64,000 nucleotides of DNA from Hymenopellis radicata (GCA_015501595.1 JADNRX010000007.1:372001-436000); one strand, 5' to 3'; positions 23,207-35,500 are shown, counted from the stretch's first letter. Made by a program: numbers and translations. The notes: generated by a model not told the origin, from the sequence alone.

Positions 23207-26200
23207 ATGTCTCCCAGAGTGCCCTCGTCGTCGTCGTCGTCACCGGCGTCGCGTAGTACGTCCGCTCCATACCAGCGACGCCCATCTGGCCAGCCCAAGT
23301 CTTCGCGCCAGCAGTTCTCAGCTTGTGGCGCCTGCCGCATGCGTAGGTATGTTGTTCGCCGTTGTTGCGCGCGTCGTCGCCGACATCTCCAGCAGAGTCC
23401 GCTGTGATCTCAAGGACCTACCGATTGGCAGTGCCGGCCCTCATCCCGCCTGTTCAAACTGCAGAGAACGGGGCCTCAAATGCGTGTATGGACACCCGCT
23501 CCCTGCCTTGATCGACCTTCGCGTCTTAATTCCGGTCATTTACAGGGACGAATTTGCCGACGTCAAAGCTGTAAAACTCCTTCGACGCGGGCGACGCTTG
23601 CAACAGGTCGAGTGCGTTAGGCAGTCCCGATCGATTCCCGCGCACTAACACTTGCCTTATAGGGCGATATATGGCAAGGCCACCGACGGCCTCAACTCCC
23701 CCAATCTCGCGTCTCCTGCGACGCATCTCCCCAGTATCATCCCCCAGCTGAAACCCGACTTCTTCTCCTCTCCGTTTTGGAGATGGTTCAGTCTCCAACG
23801 TATGCACCCTTCCCTGCTCATCCCCCATTTGCCTAACTGTGGCATTTATTACCAGGTCCTATCCTTGATTCCACTGAATTTGCTGCAAGATTCATTGCCC
23901 ACTCCAAAGGCACCCATCCCCTAGGACACGAAGGCAGCGTGCTCTCGTTACTCTTGGTCGTGTGGGCGGCGTCCTTTGGCGTCGATGAACATGGCGCCCC
24001 CATGGATCACGACGACCATGGCTTTGAAGGCTCACATCAAATGGCCCATGCTGAATTCGCCGGCAGGAACACGCGCAGTGCATCCTCAACCATGTCTCGA
24101 CCACCCAAATCCTCGAAAGCTCGTGCCGGACGCAAAGACAACACCGATGCTATGCTGCGAGAGCTCCTCGAGCTCGTCGACTATCACAGCATGATGCGGA
24201 AGCCCACCTGGGATGGTATACGAGTCCTCTTACTTCTTGTCCCGCTTTTGGAAGGTTAATGTGTTTTTCTGTATCCGGGATTTTTTATTGACGCATGAAG
24301 GATAGACTCCAGCCCCTTGGATAGAGTAACGATGCAGGAAGCCACCCTACTACAGGCGCGGTGCTTGTGCATGCTGTCGCCTTCCTCTAATCCCTCACCC
24401 GCTGATTCGGACGAAGCGCTCATCCGCGCTCGCATCTTCTGGTATGCCCACCTTCAAGAAGGCATAACTGCCGGATTGCGCGGTGGACGTCTGATCCTGT
24501 AAGTCTGCCAATTAAATACACCTGTCCGATATTAACTTTCTTCGACGCCAGAACGGAGGATGATCTTGAAGCGTTCCAAGGCACTCTACCTCCCTACAAC
24601 TTCAACATCACCTCAATTCCCTCATCAGACTCGCCGTACTTGACCACTGCTCATCCTTATCTGCAAGTAACGCATCTCTTCTCGATTCCTCTCCACCTCA
24701 GTGCCGTGTGCCGCAAAACGCATACTATCTTGACTAGCGCGAAGGCGTTACGCAAAGCAGAAGAAGGGGGTGGCGTTGATGGCGAAGGGATAAGAGAACT
24801 TTGGGATGGTCTTCAACGTTGTTGGGAAGAATTCGAAAGTGTCAAGAAACCTGGCGGCATCGACAGCGAAGTCGACGGTCAAATTGAGAGATTCGCCAGC
24901 GCGTGGCAAGTAAGTACCCCCATCTTGCCGTCTCAACCGCGATGCTCAAGTCAGTTTCTCCTTTCAGATCTTTATCTTTGAGTGCTGTAAGTGGCTTCTT
25001 GCGGATAAATTGGATTGCCACTTATTGTTACTGTAGACAATGTCATCCGCGACTCGCTCAAGAAGCTTGTCTCTCGCTCACGCCCGGGAACCAACTCTTC
25101 GTCACCCCAGCCCATGTTCTCCGGACATTCCTCTCCCCATCCTTCTCCGCATGGACAAACTCCGCCACCGTACTACACGCTCCAACAGTTACACAGCATA
25201 GCTACACGGAAGTGCACGCGTCTCATTCCAACCGTCCTCGGGATTATCAGGCACCATCTATCTTGTGACATCTCCGACATGGGGGGCATGTTCAAATGGG
25301 ACGCTGGTCTCGTCCGAGACGGATGTTATTTCGCGGGATTCTACTGCGCCAGCACTGAGTCCAACACCCTCATGGAGTATGGCACAACCAATCGCAATTC
25401 ACGCCACTAAAGCAAGAGGGGGATGCCCGAATGGATGGTTCGCTGCCACTCATTCACTCGTCTTATATTCCCGTGTACGATCCAGAGGAGGGCGTTCGAG
25501 TCTGCTTAGCAGCTCTCGGAGAAATGCGTTGGGCATTTTCCAAGAGTGAGGAACGGCGGGAAAGAATCAGTCTAGTTTGGGAAGACAACAAAATGAGGCA
25601 TCGGACTGCACAGGCGTACAGCCAGCCGCATACACCTATATCGGATCAACAGCATATCCAGGAGATCGAAATGCGCTATACGGACTCTAGTGCTCAGCCG
25701 TCACATGTCTCTTCATTTGTCGACGTCTACGGACCCACCGGAAAGATGGGGAGCGCTTCGACGCATCACCTCCCTCCGCTTAACGTTAGCAATCTCAACA
25801 GCTCGCATTCTGCGCCACCTACGGCTTACAGCACCGATAGCTCCACCGGTGCTCATGGGTGGCCTTCTTACACACCTCCAGGAACTTCCACTTCGGGTAG
25901 CACCGCAGGAACCAGCATGCGATCTCCTGTGTTCTCGAGTCTTGTGTCTGTTCCCACTGCCGGCATCAAGAGTGAGGGAATGCTCTATGGCCAGCATCCG
26001 GCGGAGATTGAGCCGTTCAACTTCAGTCCTCCGGGGACGGGACCAGCGGTGGTCGGAGGTGATGTGAGCGTGATGGTTGGGTACCATCATAGCTCCCACT
26101 CCGCACGCACTGTTAGCAATGGGTTCATGGATTTCTCCACCACCGGACCGTCATCGTTGACGCAGTCTGACGGCATAGACTTCGTTGAGGACGGAGGTGG

Positions 26201-26213
26201 CTACTATCATTGA
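23207..26213 (+). CDS. Zn(II)2Cys6 transcription factor with fungal-specific TF domain
   Basis: DNA-binding regulator. A Ser/Arg-rich start is followed by a binuclear zinc cluster, CGACRMRRVRC and CSNCRERGLKC, each C-x2-C-x6-C, separated by an unusually long 15-residue loop. The linker KAVKLLRRGRRLQQVE follows, then a middle homology region of about 500 residues (FAARFIAHSKGTHPLG, MLRELLELVDYHSMMRKPTW, DISDMGGMFKWDAGLVRDGC) and a Ser/Pro/Thr-rich tail ending GGGYYH. Introns checked include 23347-23395 (49 nt) and others after KCV, QQV, SLQ, LLE, LIL, AWQ and FEC. Between about 25380 and 25430 the reading moves to another frame without clear splice sites: a single-base fault or a tiny intron. 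ATG 23207 is preferred; an in-frame ATG at 23102 adds 35 residues. Regulon unknown. Confidence 0.82.
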
Positions 26214-27550
26214 GGACTCATTAACCACTCGCAAAAGGACTTCTTCAAAAAGCCAATGTGTACATTACCTATTTGTTGCCTTTACTGTTTTGTCGTCGCA
26301 TCGCTGTCTTAGACTATTTACCCTGCTAGTGAACATATATTATTATCGTTTTTATCATTTCGCATCCGTTATTGGCCTTGGACTACTGTATCTATCGTAC
26401 ATTTTGTCGTTTTCTCAGTTTTGCTTTCCGCACGCTTTGCTGTATTGCCATTTGTACTACATAACTACGTGTCGTAATAAAATCATTGGAAGGTTATTGA
26501 GGCGTCGGGTGTTCAGTGGCCGTTGACAACAGACTGAGGTCTAACTTGAGCTTGTTTCGAGTTAGTAGCCGAGGGTGTAAGTTGAATTGAATGAGGTTAA
26601 ATATTTTGTACCATTCAAACCTGCGACATGGAGGTGTCCATGTCCCGGGACCGTTGTTATCTAACGGCGGAAAGCGGACGGCGAGTGCCTATGTATCAAT
26701 CGCCCGGGGTGTTATCCGAGGGGAAGAATAGTGGGAAATGAACTTGTCAGTGGCGGGCAGTCACTTGAGGGGCGTGTCGATTTACGGCAGATTGCACCTG
26801 CACCTGCCAGTGTTTCGCAGAGTGGCGTAATGCATGGCGCCTTCTCTAAGAACGAGGGGTGGGATTTCTTCTGGGGAACGCATGTTGCGCACGCTAACGA
26901 CGAGTTTAAGATCGGCATCCTTAGAAATCGGATGTTTTTAATGAGGATGTAAGTTTGTGAGGTGGAAGATCGTGGCAACTATGCTTTCGAATCGAAGAAG
27001 CTTGAAGGATGTTTGCGCGCCAGGACGACATTGGCTCTTAGGCTTTCGTTACATCGAGCGCGCAGGGAGAATCGAGCCGGGTGCTGTATGCCATGGACAG
27101 ATGAGGGATGCATTGCATGCGAACGGGGCCTACGTAACGCGTTGTGGATCGGAGGAGTTCCGAAACCACCTCGTAACGTCGGCGGGTGACAAGGATTCGC
27201 AGGAATTGGTGGAATGTATTCCTGTGAGCCTAGCCTAGCAGTATAGCTGATGAGGAAGGCGTGAAACAATGAAAGGGATGTGACATAAGATCATGTCCTA
27301 GACGTGTTCTGAGAATATCAGCGGCGAAACGTCGTCATATCAGTGGTACGACAGCCGGGTCGTGGTGTTACTTTCATCCGGGAAAGAGTGTTTACAAGTA
27401 GCCTGATGGATAGAGAGAGCGTCAAGAGTATGCAAAGTGGGCGCGCTCGCGAGATGGGTTGTTACAGTATTTTTACGCACGGAGGTCAGTGAACCGTGTC
27501 CAAATCTGTAGATATACATCTCCTACTATCAACTGACCAAGGCAGGCAGA

Positions 27551-27577
27551 ACAGAAGACAGAAGACAGAAGACAGAC
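27551..27577 (+). repeat. ACAGAAG microsatellite
   Basis: Period-7 tandem, a little under four copies of ACAGAAG, ending in ACAGAC. Confidence 0.8.
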
Positions 27578-27854
27578 ATAAATCAGAGGCCTAGTCAACA
27601 GGCACTGAATCCTCGAATGAAACGAGCTGGGCAGTGTGGGAGAAGATGGGAGGTTGGTGTAATGCAATATCAGTTTCAAAATGCACATTAAATAAAACAC
27701 GAGAAACAGTGGCTATCGAGAGAGATTCCGCTAAAATCGGTAAAGACAGCTGCTTTGCGGTGATATCTTTCTCTGGGTACGATGTCCCGTCTTACCGTCT
27801 GGGTCACGAAACAATATGGCTTTGTGACCGAGAAGCAGTAAGGCGGCAGTGACA

Positions 27855-27930
27855 GTCGAGAGAGATAACAGTGAGAGACAGAGAGAGATACCAGTCGAGA
27901 GACAGAGAGAGATACCAGTCGAGAGACAGT
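27855..27930 (+). repeat. GAGA-rich minisatellite, 24-bp period
   Basis: Two perfect adjacent 24-bp units at 27873-27896 and 27897-27920, each beginning GAGAGACAGAGAGAGATACC, with a degenerate unit before and a partial one after. Confidence 0.85.
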
Positions 27931-28740
27931 CCTTGCACCCTACATCGCGAGCAGCAAGACAGTCAAGTACAACCAGGAACTCACTTCACCGAGAGACAGC
28001 ATATGCGAAAACGAGAGGACACTAAACTGACCTGCGCTGTGCCAGAAACATCAAGATACATAGAAGCCCCACGAGACACAACACCAATAAGTGAACGAGA
28101 GAGTTGACATTCCAGTACTGAATACAAAAGATCGCAACACAAAATGATACTGCACGTAAATGACTCCTGACCATAAATGACTCCTACCTCATATATGTCG
28201 CTCTGCAAGAAGCCAGGGCAACTTCACCAGCCCCAATGTGGTTCCATAGCCATGCTCGCTGCTCGGTTGTTGTCCATGGCGCTGCCGTCGTCAAGGCAAG
28301 GCGTCGTAAGCCAGCCCAGCCACTTTGGTAGTGCTAGGTCACCATTGACCCAACCAGGATGCCTTTCAGGCCTTGCTGAGGGCACAGCGTCCCGTCAAGG
28401 ATGGCAAAGAGCGTTGTGAGGAGGTCGTCATGGTGGTAGAGAGCAGACTGTGATCGGACCCAGGTGTCACGTAGCGTCTGATGTGACTGACTCCCGGCAG
28501 CCAGACAGTAATTGGATATTCTATGAGGGTTCCTCCTGCCAAACCTAGTCACATTCATAGAGATAATATTTTCCTATATGGTATATCTTCACTTTAAAAT
28601 AGTTTTTGGGAATATAATGCTTACTGCCGCCGATGTAAGCCTCATCCAGCCCGGAGTGTGACAGATCAGGTGCTGTGACATCACACCCGCGTCTGTCCCG
28701 TGCACGCGTTGATCCTTCGTCAACAACCACCACCATCACA

Positions 28741-30820
28741 ATGCCTGAAGCTCCGGAAGATGAGGTGTTTCTTGAGGTCATAGAGAAGACAAAGCATGAA
28801 GATGAGCGATGTCTCAAGGAACCGTTCCAAGGCAAGCATCCCTTCTTAGTTATGCAGTAGCACCTCATTTCCGTTCTGTAGCTTCACTGCAGATCTTTCC
28901 CAGTGCTTTCGCTGAAGGCACCCCAAAGCGCGACTACACTACTGCTACTGCCGACTGTTCGCTATTTGATCCTTCTCTTGAACCCATTCCCGAGGCCTAT
29001 TCGCCGCGTCGATGGGATGCTACAAAAGCAGCCACATCTAAATATGCTCCTATTCGTCATCTTTTGCGCCCCACTACTCCTGGATCTCTGCACGCTGTCA
29101 TTAGAGGAAAGCTCATGGCGATTGCCTGTGGCCACGTACGCGATTTAGTGTTCTTCTCACCGCAATCAGTACTGATATATTGCTAGCACTGCATGACAAT
29201 TCATTGGGGACTTGAAGCGCAGCTTATTGTTGTTACTGTTGAACAGCTTCAAGAGCTTATCACCTGTGATACTCCTGGTCCCAATCTAGATCGCAAAAAG
29301 GCGCAGCGACTTCGTTCATTCCGGGTGCCTGAACATTTTCGCGAACTGCATTCTAATCCTTCAACTAAAGATCGTCTCCTCACCGTGATGGCCGCTTTTG
29401 TTGGCGTTAAACATGCCTTTCTTATCGTTGATCATTCTCGTCTGGTTCGCTTTCATATCCAAAGCCGCAATGAAGTTTGGACCGCCGAAGATCTGAGTCC
29501 CAACTCAAAGGTAGCTTCTTTCTACTTTGGTCATCTGATACTTAATGATCTCTAGACTTGGGAAGGGCTCTGGTCATGCTTTAATGGAGGACCTGACTGG
29601 CTCTATGAGCTTCCTCAAGCGCTTCAAGAACTCGATCGCTGGCGTCAGCTCAACCTCGATGACTCGAGCTGCCATGGTATCTCTATTTTACAGGCCATGA
29701 GCACAGCGGATGACGCTGAAGGTCGCTTTTTCGCATCGTTTGGCCGACACACAATCAATGATGCGCTGCACCATGTCGAGCTTCATCCTGGAATGCCTGC
29801 TGCGGAAATTTGTGCGGACGACACCCTGTATGAAGCGTTCAAAGCTGGACTTGCTGAGTATATGCAGCAGTTCCGCTCAGCCAAGTTTCGAAGGCTCGTG
29901 TGTAACCGTCCGAACACATCCAATCCATTCACTTTTCAGGCATCCCTTGATGCACGCTACTCTGCCACGTATATGACGGTATTTCGCAAGGCCACCGTTC
30001 GCATATCTATTCCCAAGTACAATCGTATGCTTTCATTAGGCCTTTTCGATCCGGAACACACTATCGGTAAGCACGCGCCTACCTCCTCAATTATTATACA
30101 TGCTTACTCTACGTATATAGGCGAACCCTACATTGCTAAGCCAGAGCACATCGTTACAGATCTCGACAGGCAGTATATTGAGGCACCTGTCCTTCATCTC
30201 ACTGATTCCCTTGACACCTATACTATCATTCGTGCCAAAATTCCAACACGTCCAGGATGGGCTGCTGGTACTGTGGTACGTGCTCATTGCCGTGTTGACA
30301 ATCAATCTAACATAAATCCTAGAAACCTGCGAAGGATCATCGTCTTGACGGCTACAAGACTACCATTGGTCCAGCGAATTTTATGGCGACAAAGTCAAAT
30401 AAATTGAATGCATCGGCGGCCTTGGAAGCAGTGAAAGGCAAGCCAGGGCGCAAACCAAAAGTAAAGGTACATCTTGAATTCAGCTTTTCACCTCTATTTC
30501 ATTCTTACGCTGTTCAGAATGCACCGGGAATGGCTGGACGACCTCGCAAAATCCCAACTGTAGCAGCACTCGAGAAGTTGGCACAGAGTGAGGAACGGAT
30601 CCAGCAGAGGGCAGACGCAACATGGGAGCGATGGGATAAAAGGTTTGGTCCGTTGATATGTCCTCCGGCTAGTGGCAAGGAGAATGCTGCAGCTCCAGAA
30701 GAGGCTGGTACTATCAGCTCTCGCACACGTAGTAACAAACGTAGCAGTGAGGACGCAGGCTCACTGTCCTTGATTGATGTTTCCAACATACTATCATCGA
30801 AGCGTCGGCGTACCAATTGA
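28741..30820 (+). CDS. Uncharacterised protein with AT-hook-like C-terminus in a transposon-rich island
   Basis: I do not recognise the main domain. The start MPEAPEDEVFLEVIEK sits in a good CACAATG context. Intron 1 (28832-28881, 50 nt) would have a GC donor (GCAAGC) and AG acceptor. Others follow after GH (near 29136), SK (near 29511) and HTIG, AGT and KVK. The spliced reading gives about 560 residues: a globular part (SFRVPEHFRELH, AAFVGVKHAFLIVDHSRLVRF, MQQFRSAKFRRLVCNRP, RKATVRISIPKYNRM) and a basic tail with GRKPKVK and GRPRKIP (AT-hook-like cores), acidic/Ser-rich stretches and a final KRRRTN that could be a nuclear signal. The tail suggests DNA binding in the nucleus. An alternative start at 28809 avoids the GC-AG intron. 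Its placement by an integrase remnant suggests an element-borne gene, but that is inference. Confidence 0.6.
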
Positions 30821-31914
30821 ATAATTCCTTTTCTACTTTCCGTATTCTTGAATGAAACCGGTTTATTTCAATAAGTAAGCTATTTTGTATGGTACATACT
30901 ATTGTACTAACAAGTCGTCGTAGTTGTTGACGTCGACTTAGACTGCTCGTGGAGCTGGTTGACAGGCTGGAATGAGGGTCAGACGCCTCTGACATGGTTG
31001 GTGTGGTGCCAGTGTCAGTGCCTGTTGTGACAGAAGACGTGTTCTGAGATGATCTGGGTGAAGATATATATCAAACCGTAAACGCGACGTCTGACAGTCT
31101 GAACTGAAATACTCACGAAGTGGATATGGTTGAAGAGGGATCGTCGGCGTCGTAGAAGCCATCATCGTTGTCGCAGCGGCTGTAGTCGTTGTTGGAGAAT
31201 CAGAAAGCGACCCAGCAGTTGTTAGTGAGCTGACAGAAGTGGCGGCAGGGGAGGTGGAGTTGTGGGCTCTGCGCTGGGGCATCTGCTGGTGGTGTCCTGA
31301 GGGAGGACGCATCCCCCTCGACGTCTTAGGGTGCATCTCGGGTTACGAAGCAGCAGTCGCGCTCTTAAAGCCATCCTTGCCGTTGTTCCACGTGGTGTTG
31401 CGCCTGAGCGCGAAGTTACCGGGCTGGGAGTTGTCTGTGAAGCGGTCTGCTGAGTTTGCGAATGCGCGTAACAGAGATTCCAAGTAAGATGGACGCTTGT
31501 ACTAGATCGGCAATGAAGGATGTTGGGAGAGACGATAAAGTCGTGAAGAAGCGAGCATGCGCCGTCTGCGAAAGGTAAGTAATATTCAACGAGAAAATGA
31601 CAATGAGGCACAACGCACCTTCAGCATGTAGATTCTGGCCGAGAACCGCTGGTGAGAGCCGTTGTGGAACGAAGGCGGTAGCACCGCCGTCATATTCCAA
31701 GTCGACGCCAGTCTGCGAAAAAATGTCAGCGAGCTTGCAGACGGGACTGGCAGTGAAAGGATTCACATTTAAGGGTCTTGAAAGGTGAAGAGGGTGCGAA
31801 TGGGCGGGTATTGAAGCCGCGACGCAGACGATAAGATCCCTAGCAGCGTTATGAGCATCAGATTCATTAATTCAGTTATGAAAAACGTACTACCGGTGCA
31901 CGGCAACCGCAAGT
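30821..31914. other. Unassigned 1.1 kb segment with Ser/Thr/Pro-rich minus-strand reading
   Basis: On the minus strand 31336 to 30938 reads as a low-complexity Ser/Thr/Ala-rich sequence (TTTTAAATTMMASTTPT), and 31766-31416 as an open frame of 116 codons. They could be exons of a mucin-like surface protein, but no start, signal peptide or coherent splice chain could be established. Recorded as unexplained. Confidence 0.3.
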
Positions 31915-32150
31915 AGACAGACGAACCTCTTGATGAACCACGGCAAGAAGTTTCCTCCATGGTACGCAGCGTGCTTCCATATGGGCACGGCGAACACGTA
32001 GTCGAGTTCCTCCAGTGTCCGTCGCATTGTCTTGAGACGGGCATCAAGAAGATGGTCATGACAAAGGCGACGATGTTCAAGCCTTTCCATGGCACTTGGT
32101 AAGGTTTCCGTAAGGTTACGTCGGGGGTAGAGCCTGAGGCAGGATAGCTC
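31915..32150 (-). pseudogene. Fragment of an MFS sugar transporter (C-terminal end)
   Basis: Minus-strand reading shows LNIVAFVMTIFLMP, which fits the last membrane helix of a fungal hexose transporter, then in a different frame RRTLEELDYVFAVPIWKH and FLPWFIKRFVC, the hallmark cytosolic tail of that family. No upstream transporter sequence (helices 1-11, PESPR motifs) is present; the plus-strand integrase remnant begins about 90 bp beyond. The frame change between the two blocks and the missing 90 percent of the gene mark it as a relic. Confidence 0.7.
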
Positions 32151-32241
32151 CTGATGATCAGGCAAGGTTGACATAGGCGAGGTCTAGCTCGACGTCAAGC
32201 TCAGTATCGGTGACTTTGTTCGCATATGGCGAGCTTTTTTT

Positions 32242-32951
32242 ATGCGACTGGAGCGGCTTCATCGTTTGGATGCGACTAATACTGCTCATATTTGGCTACT
32301 TCACTATCTTTTTCTGAATGACATCAACGTTGATTGTCGAGCATTCATTAAAATGTGGAATCACCATCCAATTTCTGGTCTGGGAGGCGATCAAACACCT
32401 TCGGTCAGTAGTAATCAAATATACGAACTTGAGCTTGACATTCAATATAGGACTTGGAATTTATGGGCCGTTTGAAGCATGGAGAGTATACACAGGAGTA
32501 TGAAGACGTTCATCCTGAGCTTCTCGATCGATACTTCGGCGCTGATATTGACTCTGACTCCTCCGACGATCAAAGAGGAGCTGGATCTACTGGAGCCGCA
32601 GACTATCTGGATGACATCGAGCATCTGGTAGCAGCTGATCAGAATGCCAACGTTCAAAATGCACCTGTCATACCTGCTACCAAGAATAGTCCATTCTCCA
32701 CAGCGGAAACGGAGCAGCTGTTCCTAGATATGATCGAGGACAACGAGTATCAGGAGGTAGTTCCTGCAGGCTTTGCACTTCTGGAGAACGAGTGGGATGA
32801 GGGAGGCTATGAGGCTTCAGAGGTGATCAAAATGCGTGGTGGCAAGCAGTTGAAGATACCCTTACCTTTTGACGACTGGTGGCCACGCGCAGTTAAATGG
32901 TCAAGGTCCCTATCTACAATGCTTCGTGTAATCAATGACTTTGAAATGTAA
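32242..32951 (+). mobile_element. 5'-truncated integrase-core (DDE) transposon protein, C-terminal part
   Basis: The reading TNTAHIWLLHYLFLNDIN, MWNHHP and, after an intron near 32404-32450, DLEFMGRLKHGEYTQEYEDV matches my memory of the region downstream of the catalytic integrase core in a large agaricomycete transposon family. It continues through an acidic linker (DIDSDSSDD) to a stop at 32951 after about 220 residues. The zinc-binding and DDE catalytic parts expected upstream are absent: the sequence immediately 5' is the sugar-transporter relic on the other strand. So this copy cannot encode an active transposase. No terminal inverted repeats or target-site duplication could be recognised by eye. 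Confidence 0.6.
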
Positions 32952-33019
32952 CGTGGAGTCTCTCCTATTCCTCCTTCATTCTTGCGCTCATCTCAATACG
33001 TCTGCTTGTGCTTATCTCT

Positions 33020-34565
33020 ATGCCACCAGGTGCTTGTCTAGTCGCCCATGATGATGAACCCTGTACTTGCGACGAGTATGACGAGTACAAGACGTCTGGA
33101 AAGTGTCGTTGCCTCGGAAAGGCAAGGGAAAGGAAGTCAACTATGAGCATCTCATTGCCAAGCACTCCAAGCCGGGCTCAAAGGCTCGGACATCTGTTGC
33201 TGCAGCAAAGACGGAGGCTCTTCAAAACTTTCACAAGGTGCGAACTCCTACTCTGACTTAGAAGCCTTTCTTAACACTGCATAGTCCGGGTCAGGCTCAT
33301 CTAGCTCCAAGAAAGCAGGTCAATCAAAGCGTCTCCTCTGCGCAGGGCGTCTCCTCTAAGGATGAGGTTAAGTTGGGCGCTGTATTCATCACTACGTGCG
33401 GTACAATAGTATGTTCTTATATTTTTACGCTTGGTTGCTCATTAACACATTGCTACAGATGAAGGACGGCGAATTGACGATCCGGGACTCACGTAACATC
33501 AGTACTGTTGCTGAGGATCGCCTACAACGCTATGGACTTCTCCAAAAGAATGCAGTAGTGCGAGAGAGTTGGTCAACAGAGGCAGTCGACCGGTATCTAC
33601 GCAAACTGTTTCAGGATGCGTTCACATATTTCGATCTTAGGTATCCAGGCGATAAGAAGAATTATCACTGGGTCATGATTGGTAAGGAGAACAAGAAGGT
33701 TAGTATTCTGCATGCGCCGTGCGATGGGCAGAGCATCAAGACACATCGAGGGAGTCCAGGACAAGGTTCTGGTCTGACTAGACTGCGGCTTGGTACGTTG
33801 CATTCTACCGTTCAATCATTTGGTAACTTACTTTGAATACAGTATCTAGACATCGCATATCAGCCTCGGTTTACAAGGACTGGGCTGCCGCGATTGCTAT
33901 TCTAGAAGAAGGAAAAGAGTTGGAGGATAGCGAGGTAGAAGAGGGTACTGAAAGCTCGCATGACATAGCAGAAACATCGAAAGCTGCACGTTCAAAGTAG
34001 GTCCCTTGCCATTTTGCAGATGTTTTGTTGATTGTACTCCGCTTCCAGAACTCGTACTGCCTCAAAGCGTCGCCGAGAACGTTCGGCATCTGTAGATTCC
34101 GAGTCGGGACGATCTGACAGAGTGTGAGTGACTCGTATTGTAGCTTGTTCACATACTGAATAATGCACTAGAACACGTAGTTCAGCAGCTAAACAGAAGA
34201 TCAAGCAAGAGTCCGAACCATCCACAAGCACTGAACCGTTGACTCCAAGACCCAAACCGAAGAAGAGGAAAAGACGTAAGTGCAATCGATCTACAGCCTA
34301 ACTCGACTTAACTGCGCTTAGTACCCTCAGTTACCTTAATCTCTGACGAAGAAGAAGGGAATGAGAAGACACCAAAGGGCCCAGTTGCGGGACCATCCAA
34401 CAATTTATTCTCATCGACTCTCAGCAACGAGGATGACGACAACTATCAGTCCTTCATGGATAACGATAACGATGACGTAGTATTATGGTATATGACCCCG
34501 TGGAAGAGGACTATGAGCCATCATCCTTCAAGCCGCCTCCGGTCTCAGAGGACTTTTGGGCTTAG
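33020..34565 (+). CDS. Uncharacterised lysine/acid-rich protein adjoining the integrase remnant (frame breaks)
   Basis: Unknown protein. Begins MPPGACLVAHDDEPCTCDEY, then a lysine-rich part (VNYEHLIAKHSKPGSKA). A folded middle domain follows (VKLGAVFITTCGTI-MKDGELTIRD, LQRYGLLQKNAVV, RYLRKLFQDAFTYFDLR, HWVMIGKENKKVSIL, RISASVYKDWAAAI), then a disordered tail with KRRRERSAS, KPKKRKRR and VSEDFWA before the stop at 34563-34565. Introns include about 33241-33286 and 33410-33459 and several in the tail. Three places need one extra base to stay in frame (near 33100, 33330 and 34490). I recall similar proteins of unknown function next to integrase-type elements in agaricomycetes, so it may be an element passenger or host gene. 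Basic clusters suggest a nuclear location. Confidence 0.5.
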
Positions 34566-34629
34566 ATGGCATGGTCGGTGTCGCTGGTGGCACCGTCGCG
34601 TACCGAATAACCTTCCAAATTAAGTAACT

Positions 34630-34686
34630 ACTACTGCCCGAACTTGTCATACAGCTCATACTTCACTACTGCCGAACTTGTCATAC
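34630..34686 (+). repeat. Short direct repeat, 22-23 bp twice
   Basis: ACTACTGCC(C)GAACTTGTCATAC occurs at 34630-34652 and 34665-34686, differing by one C. Lies just downstream of the unknown island gene and may belong to its 3' end. Confidence 0.7.
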
Positions 34687-35500
34687 TTAGTAGTCTATCT
34701 AACAATTTATATCTATAGAAATCATGCAGATCTTACTTTCTGGGAGTTTTCAGAGTGTTTGAGGAATGGGAACCCTCATAGAATATCCATTTACTGACTG
34801 GCCATCGGTGATTCAGACATCGATCATACCCGTATCCGATGGCTGTGCTGCAAAATTCCTTGGTTACCACCATCACCCTTCCCCTCGCTGCTGCGTTCAT
34901 GGCCATAGATCCACCTCATTTGAGTGGTAGCGCTATGCCTGATGCCGCCACTGCTAACCTCTCCGCACTCGTCACTGCTAATCAGTCGGCACCTGTGAGC
35001 AACCAGGTGCCATCTCCGGCTCCTGTTGCACCCTTGCCAGCATCATTTGTGTGGGCTCAGTGAGTATGGTCTACTGGCTGAAGAAAATAGCTCACCCGCT
35101 TGCAGCTCTTGCCGGAATACACGGGTGGAGAGACTGTGGGAGACGGTGGTGGTGCCCTCCCTTGATGAGTCGACAATAGTTGAACCCCTATGGCATGACG
35201 ACGTTGGAGAATCAGTGGCATGAAGCACCTGTATGTGTCCTGCCATACTGGCTATGCTTCCTAGTTCTGACGACTTGTAGAGGTTGGATTTAACCGCACT
35301 CCTCTTACTACCTCCTCCTCATACTCTACTGTCTCGTAACCTACTCTTGTACCTTACTGTCTCGGTGAATACTAATATTCATCTCCCCTTGTCTCTCGTG
35401 GTCTTTTGTGAATTGTTTATTGCGCTCACAGGGTAGGTATCTCGCGATATGCTGGGTGCTCTCTCGGCCTTGCTGAATGACCTGTTTCCTACGCGACATC

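Larger units (their letters stand above)
26214..28740. other. 2.5 kb gene-poor region at the left edge of the accessory island
   Basis: Contains the A/T-rich 3' region of the transcription factor gene (to about 26.5 kb), a 7-bp microsatellite (27551-27577), a 24-bp minisatellite (27855-27930) and only short chance open frames. A palindromic-looking TGTGACATCACA occurs near 28676, of unknown meaning. Confidence 0.4.

Noticed and set aside
26731..27238. Two adjacent open frames of 73 and 93 codons
   Set aside because: Low-complexity free but motif-less, overlapped by a minus-strand frame of similar length; no promoter or splice evidence.
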